A stretch of 64,000 nucleotides of DNA from Aeromicrobium phoceense (GTDB lineage Bacteria > Actinomycetota > Actinomycetes > Propionibacteriales > Nocardioidaceae). Each line of letters begins with the position of its first letter. Position 1 is the first letter of the stretch. The notes under the pieces were generated by a model. The model did not search any database, was not told where the DNA came from, and saw only the letters and a list, made by a program, of their open reading frames with translations. Below are positions 60,035 through 64,000 of the stretch, piece after piece. A program made the translations under genes and the position numbers. Location of the stretch: NCBI RefSeq assembly GCF_013868155.1, contig NZ_JACEOG010000001.1, positions 930,001 through 994,000 on the forward strand, read 5' to 3'.

Positions 60035-60734
60035 CTTCGACCGACTCCGGGTGGGCCGCGGCACGCGCTTCATCGACGTGGGCGCCGGCGCCGGCCGTCA
60101 CTCCTACGAGGCACTGCGCCGCGGCGCGCACGTCACCGCCTTCGACATGGACGAGGTCGAGCTGAAGGGCGTCGAGGACATGTTCGGCGCGATGGCGCTC
60201 GAGGGCGAGGTCCCGCCGGGCGGGAGCGGCGAGATCAAGGTCGGCACGATCCTCGACATGCCCTACGAGGACGGCTCGTTCGACGTCGTCCTGGCCTCGG
60301 AGATCCTCGAGCACGTGCCCGAGGACGTGCAGGCCATCAGCGAGCTCGAGCGCATCCTCGCGCCCGGTGGCATCCTCGCCGTCACCGTGCCGCGCTGGAT
60401 GCCCGAGGCTGTGTGCTGGGCCCTCTCGGACGAGTACCACGCCAACGAGGGTGGCCACATCCGGATCTACAAGGCCGACGAGCTGCGCGGCAAGGTCGAG
60501 GCGACGGGCCTGACGTTCACGCACCAGCACCACGCGCACGCCCTGCACGCGCCGTACTGGTGGATCAAGTGCGCGGTCGGCGTCGAGCGCGACCAGCACC
60601 CCCTCGTGCGCGGCTACCACCAGCTGCTGGTGTGGGACATGATGAAGGCCCCGCGCACCACGCGGTGGGCCGAGAAGGCCCTCAACCCGGTGCTCGGCAA
60701 GAGCGTCGCGCTGTACTTCCAGAAGCCGTTCTGA
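60021..60734 (+). CDS. Class I SAM-dependent methyltransferase
   Basis: 237 residues: FIDVGAGAGRHSYEALRRGAHVTAFDMDEVELKGV (Motif I and following), DMPYEDGSFDVVLASEILEHVPED, and LERILAPGGILAVTVPR of the Methyltransf_11 type. The C-terminal part has WWIKCAVGVERDQHPLVRGYHQLLVWDMM, seen in the actinobacterial envelope-associated methyltransferases. ATG follows AAGGA and overlaps the GT4 stop by 14 bases, so the two are coupled. Confidence 0.88.
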   Translation: MLTVDFDRLRVGRGTRFIDVGAGAGRHSYEALRRGAHVTAFDMDEVELKGVEDMFGAMALEGEVPPGGSGEIKVGTILDMPYEDGSFDVVLASEILEHVPEDVQAISELERILAPGGILAVTVPRWMPEAVCWALSDEYHANEGGHIRIYKADELRGKVEATGLTFTHQHHAHALHAPYWWIKCAVGVERDQHPLVRGYHQLLVWDMMKAPRTTRWAEKALNPVLGKSVALYFQKPF

Positions 60735-60758
60735 TGCACGCCGCCGCAGCGCGCGCCC

Positions 60759-60790
60759 CACTCGCAACCCGGAATGCGCCACTCGGCGTC
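60759..60790. repeat. Partial copy of the 57-bp palindrome family
   Basis: CACTCGCAACCCGGAATGCGCCACTCGGCGTC matches the segment that follows copy 2 at 34853-34883 (CACTCGCGACCCGGGTTTGCGCCACTCGACGTC) with a few substitutions. It is the right-hand part of that element only; the inner arms are missing. Lies in the gap before the GTG start of the toroid protein. Confidence 0.6.
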
Positions 60791-60801
60791 GTGGTGGCGC
60801 G

Positions 60802-61782
60802 GTGACGCCCACCGAGGCCGAGCAGACCGGGAAGTGGATCGCGTCCGTCCAGCTCACCAGCGGTGCGATCCCGTGGTTCGAGGGCGGTCATCTCGACCCG
60901 TGGGACCACGTGCAGGCCGCGATGGGGCTGGCCACGGCGGGCCTGGTCGACGAGGCCGTCGCGGGCTACGACTGGCTTCGGCACGCGCAGCGACCTGACG
61001 GCTCGTGGGGCCGCAAGTACTGGCCCGGCGCCGACGACGACGGCGTCGAGGAGCCCGAGACCGACGCGAACTACTGCGCGTACGTGGCCACCGGACTGTG
61101 GCACCTCGAGCTGCTGGGCGTCGATGGTCGTGGCTTCTTCGAGATGCTCGAGCGCGCGGTCGACGTGGTGCTCGAGCTCCAGGTCGGGAACGGTCCGGTG
61201 GCCTGGGCGCGCGGCATCGACGGCAAGGTCGCCGGCGAGTGCCTCGTCACCGGCAACGCCAGCATCGTGTTCAGCCTGCGGTGCGCCGCCCGGCTCGCCG
61301 AGCGCTGGGGCCACCCGCGCCCGCACTGGGAGCATGCCGCCGACGGCATCGCCGACGCCCTCACCCACCGGCCCGAGCTGTTCACGCCCAAGCCGCGCTT
61401 CTCGATGGACTGGTACTACCCGGTGATGACGGGCGTCCTCGACGGCGCGGCCGCGGCGGCCCGGATCGACGAGCGCTGGGACGAGTTCGTCGTGCCCGAG
61501 TTCGGCACGCGCTGTGTCACCGTGAACCCGTGGGTCACCGGCGGCGAGACGCTCGAGCTGGTCCTGGCCCTCGTGCGCGCCGGCCGCCTCGACGCGGCCA
61601 CGTCGCTCTACGACGACATCCAGCACCTGCGCGATCCCGACGGCGCCTGGTGGACCGGCCTGGTCTACAACGACGGCAAGCGCTGGCCCGTCGAGCAGTC
61701 CACCTGGACCGCCGGCACCGCCCTGCTCGCCCACGACGCCCTCACCGGCGCCACCCCCGCCGCCGGCTTCATGGGCCGCTGA
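60802..61782 (+). CDS. Prenyltransferase/squalene-cyclase-like alpha-toroid protein
   Basis: 326 residues rich in helical hairpins of the (alpha/alpha) toroid type: LRHAQRPDGSWGRKYWPG, LYDDIQHLRDPDGAWWTGLVYNDG and KRWPVEQSTWTAGTALLAHDA carry the QxxDGSW-like repeats. The catalytic DxDD or DDxTAE motifs of cyclases were not found, so it may be a non-catalytic or distinct member. Start GTG 60802. Same strand and close to the GT4 and methyltransferase genes, so the three are probably one operon in envelope or lipid modification. Confidence 0.78.
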   Translation: MTPTEAEQTGKWIASVQLTSGAIPWFEGGHLDPWDHVQAAMGLATAGLVDEAVAGYDWLRHAQRPDGSWGRKYWPGADDDGVEEPETDANYCAYVATGLWHLELLGVDGRGFFEMLERAVDVVLELQVGNGPVAWARGIDGKVAGECLVTGNASIVFSLRCAARLAERWGHPRPHWEHAADGIADALTHRPELFTPKPRFSMDWYYPVMTGVLDGAAAAARIDERWDEFVVPEFGTRCVTVNPWVTGGETLELVLALVRAGRLDAATSLYDDIQHLRDPDGAWWTGLVYNDGKRWPVEQSTWTAGTALLAHDALTGATPAAGFMGR

Positions 61783-61837
61783 GCCCAGTCCTCGGATAGG
61801 CCTGACACAGGGTCACTCGCGCTGCGATCCTGCATGC

Positions 61838-62221
61838 GTGGAGCAGTCGGTCGGCGGGAGTTCCCGCACATCCGTGCGGGAGTGGGGACTGACCGCGCTG
61901 CTCGTGTCCCTCGGGCTGACGGCCGGGTTCCTGGTGTGGCTCGACCAGACGGCTTGGGCGATCGCCGTGATGGCGGTCCTGCTGGCGATCGCGCTCCGTC
62001 CCAACCGCGGCGAGGAAGCCTTGGCGTGGAGCCTCCGCGCCGTCCTGGGGGCGTTGCTCCTCATGGTCGTGACCGCGGACATCTTGGGCGCCGAACTCCT
62101 CTCCGATGCGCTGCTGGTCTGCACGAGCGTCGGGATCTTCCTCAGCGAGCCACTCGAGCGCCGTCTCCGTCGGTGCGCGGCCGGTCGTGACGGGAAATCG
62201 GTCACCTCGTCGGATCGATGA
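61838..62221 (+). CDS. Small membrane protein, unknown
   Basis: 127 residues starting at GTG. Three to four transmembrane helices (about 14-32, 36-49, 64-82, 87-103) and a basic tail ERRLRRCAAGRDGK. No family recognised. Its 3' end overlaps the zinc dehydrogenase gene on the other strand by 20 bp. The alternative frame from the ATG at 61834 encodes a non-hydrophobic Arg/Gly-rich product and was rejected. Confidence 0.6.
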   Translation: MEQSVGGSSRTSVREWGLTALLVSLGLTAGFLVWLDQTAWAIAVMAVLLAIALRPNRGEEALAWSLRAVLGALLLMVVTADILGAELLSDALLVCTSVGIFLSEPLERRLRRCAAGRDGKSVTSSDR

Positions 62222-63350
62222 GGATCTTCGCGTGCCGCTCGGGGTCGGCGAGGTCGTCGAAGGCCTGCGCGACGCCGTCGAGGCCGACCGTGCCGGTGTG
62301 CAGCGGGGTGGGGTCGACGCGGCCGTCGGTGATCATCTCGAGCGTCTCGTGGAACTCGTGCGGCTGGTAGCAGAACACGAACCGCAGATCGAGCTCCTTG
62401 TTGACGGCCATCGTCGGGCGGAACGTGTCGGGCTCCATGCAGACACCCACGACGATGATGCGCGAGCGGATCGGCGCGTGGGTGACGAGGTCCTCGATCA
62501 CGCCGGGCACGCCGACGCACTCGAAGACCACCGGGCCGCGCGGCGTCTGGCCCGCGCGCTCGGCCACCTTCATCACGCGCTTCCACGGCACGAGGCGGAC
62601 GCGGCGCAGCATCCGCATCGCGTCGATGCCCTGGCCGAAGTAGTCGGGGGCGGAGCTCAGGTGGGTCGCCGGGCGGGAGTAGGCCTCCCACGGCGACTGG
62701 ACCGCCGGGTCCACGACGACGTCGGCGCCGCAGCGCTGCGCGAGGGCGCGGCGGCCCGGTGAGTAGTCGCTCGCGACGACGGTCCTCACGCCAGCGGCCT
62801 TCAGCATGAGGATCACCGCCAGGCCGATCGGGCCGCAGCCGATCACCAGCGCGACCTCACGCTTGCGGATCTCGCTGCGGTTCACGGCGTGGTGGGCCAC
62901 CGCGAGCGGCTCGGTCATGGCGACCTGGTCGGGGTCGGCACCGGCCGGGACCTCGAAGGTCATCGCCTCCTGCGCGAGGACGTACTCGGCGTACCCGCCG
63001 GGCGCCTGCTCGGACAGTCCGGTCATGTCGACCTGCCCGTCGCGCTTGAGGACGGGCAGCGCCACCACGGGCGTGCCGACGGGCCAGCGCTTGCGGCACT
63101 TCGGCCCGTAGGCGACCACCGTGCCGGTGAACTCGTGACCCATCACGACGTGGTGCGCGCGCCGCATGAAGCGGTCGTAGTCGACCTCGACGGCCACGTC
63201 GGCGCTCGCGTCGGCATGGACGCGCGCGTGCAGGTCGGAGCCGCAGATCCCCGAGCGCGTCACGGCCACGAGCACCTGCCCGGGTCCGGGCTCGGGGGTC
63301 GGCAGGTCGACGACCGTCAGCTCGCCCTCGTGGACGCTGACCGCCTTCAC
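62202..63350 (-). CDS. Zinc-dependent alcohol dehydrogenase (MDR family)
   Basis: 382 residues of the medium-chain dehydrogenase family: catalytic zinc ligands Cys36 (GICGSDLH), His71 and Glu72 (GHE), and Rossmann motif VIGCGPIGLAVILML (about 171-185). The region that normally carries the four structural-zinc cysteines instead reads LPVLKRDGQVDMTG, so the structural zinc is absent. Oxidises an alcohol with NAD(P). GTG 63350 lies in a GTGA overlap with the stop of the upstream monooxygenase gene, so both form an operon and may act in sequence. Confidence 0.88.
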   Translation of the reverse strand: MKAVSVHEGELTVVDLPTPEPGPGQVLVAVTRSGICGSDLHARVHADASADVAVEVDYDRFMRRAHHVVMGHEFTGTVVAYGPKCRKRWPVGTPVVALPVLKRDGQVDMTGLSEQAPGGYAEYVLAQEAMTFEVPAGADPDQVAMTEPLAVAHHAVNRSEIRKREVALVIGCGPIGLAVILMLKAAGVRTVVASDYSPGRRALAQRCGADVVVDPAVQSPWEAYSRPATHLSSAPDYFGQGIDAMRMLRRVRLVPWKRVMKVAERAGQTPRGPVVFECVGVPGVIEDLVTHAPIRSRIIVVGVCMEPDTFRPTMAVNKELDLRFVFCYQPHEFHETLEMITDGRVDPTPLHTGTVGLDGVAQAFDDLADPERHAKILIDPTR

Positions 63351-64000
63351 GCCGGGGCCTCCGCGCGGTCGGGGGCGGTCCACACCAGCCCGTCGTCGAG
63401 GTCGGCGCGGTTCGTCGACCAGGAGTCGACGAGGAAGTTCTGGCGGAACGACCACGGGTAGGAGTCCGTCGCCCGGGGCATCAGGTGGGCGCCGCGCTGC
63501 AGGTAGCCCGACTGCATGTCCATCAGCGGCGCCGTCGGGCCCGAGCCGGTGAATTCCGGCACCACCGAGCTCGCGCCGGAATCGACGAGGCGCCGCAGCA
63601 CCTTGGCGACGAGGCGGGACGTCAGGTCCGACCGCATCGTCCACGACAGGTTGATGTAGCCCACGCAGAAGGCCAGGTTCGGCAGCCCGGTGAGCATCGT
63701 GCCGTGGTAAGCGAACGAGTCGGAGGGGTCGCGCGGCTCGCCGTCGACGCTCACCTTCGCGCCGCCGAGGATCTTGATGGACAGGCCCGTCGCGGTGACC
63801 ACGATGTCGGCCGGGAGCACCGTGCCGTCCTCGATCCGGACGCCTTCGGGGACGAAGCGGTCGATCCGGGCGGTGGTCACCGAGGCCGTGCCCGCCTTGA
63901 TGGCGGCGAAGATGTCACCCTGCGGCGTGACGCACAGGCGCTGGTCCCACGGGTCGTACGGCGGGTTGAAGTGCTGCTCGGCGATCTCGGCCGATCCGGT
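63347..64000 (-). CDS. Flavin-containing/Baeyer-Villiger monooxygenase, N-terminus beyond window
   Basis: The last 217 codons of a flavin monooxygenase; the 5' part lies beyond the right edge. Segments such as LCVTPQGDIFAAIKAGTASVTT (split across the edge side), ADIVVTATGL (the C-terminal dinucleotide-fold GG-type switch), HGTMLTGLPNLAFCVGYINLSWTMRSDLTS and PWSFRQNFLVD are typical of class B monooxygenases. Coupled by GTGA to the zinc dehydrogenase. It is a second enzyme of the type found at 20806-22221. Full length, fingerprint and start cannot be seen here. Confidence 0.82.
   Translation of the reverse strand, partial: TGSAEIAEQHFNPPYDPWDQRLCVTPQGDIFAAIKAGTASVTTARIDRFVPEGVRIEDGTVLPADIVVTATGLSIKILGGAKVSVDGEPRDPSDSFAYHGTMLTGLPNLAFCVGYINLSWTMRSDLTSRLVAKVLRRLVDSGASSVVPEFTGSGPTAPLMDMQSGYLQRGAHLMPRATDSYPWSFRQNFLVDSWSTNRADLDDGLVWTAPDRAEAPA

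Overview
The window is about 64 kb of very GC-rich DNA with frequent GTG starts, short intergenic gaps and stop/start overlaps (ATGA, GTGA). A complete mce operon with Mce-associated genes, a dnaK-grpE-dnaJ-hspR operon, a class E-like sortase, FprA and many DinB/TetR/HxlR-type genes point to a chromosomal segment of a high-GC actinobacterium. Something near Aeromicrobium or Nocardioides (Propionibacteriales) is my inference; no rRNA or other marker is present to fix it. I see no phage, integrase, transposase, tRNA or CRISPR array.

Layout. 1-7982: tail of a YrbE/MlaE permease, then mceA-F and two Mce-associated genes, all overlapping or abutting (lipid import). 8023-9615: secreted RTX-repeat protein and a sortase, minus strand. 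9694-12231: MaoC hydratase, acyl-CoA dehydrogenase and SDR operon behind a promoter with a perfect 20-bp palindromic operator. 12308-20763: S55-type secreted peptidase, methionine aminopeptidase, amidase, two DinB-like proteins, FKBP lipoprotein, NCS2 purine permease, DUF3817 protein. 20806-24524: divergent TetR/flavin monooxygenase and GMC oxidoreductase with an operator-like palindrome between them. 24626-30576: FtsX/ATPase ABC exporter and a NarL-type two-component system on the minus strand, separated by a plus-strand Abi/HEPN gene. 30762-34769: dnaK operon under a HAIR element. 34935-37808: two membrane proteins, then an M4 protease overlapping its probable emfourin inhibitor. 37899-44575: PEP carboxylase, acyl-CoA synthetase, thioesterase, 3-hydroxyacyl-CoA dehydrogenase, small lipoprotein. 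44711-50954: secreted 5'-nucleotidase and secreted nuclease, a likely nucleic-acid scavenging pair. 51035-55635: methyltransferase/HxlR pair, SixA-like phosphatase, FprA, DUF952, VOC protein. 55772-58567: FMN-acceptor lipoprotein, ApbE flavin transferase and an RnfD-like/FNR fusion, a compact flavin electron-transfer operon. 58784-64000: glycosyltransferase, methyltransferase, toroid protein, small membrane protein, and on the minus strand a zinc dehydrogenase preceded by a truncated flavin monooxygenase.

The most distinctive non-coding content is a set of long palindromic elements between genes. One family (57 bp, two full copies with identical arms and different spacers, plus a partial copy) and a second family built on CTCGATAC/CTCGATCACCG (in grpE-dnaJ, after ppc, and upstream of the fprA 3' end) recur; other convergent junctions carry unrelated long hairpins. 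The best candidates for biology worth following are these palindromes, the FMN/ApbE/RnfD-FNR operon, the protease-emfourin overlap, and the HEPN gene embedded between a two-component system and its probable ABC target.
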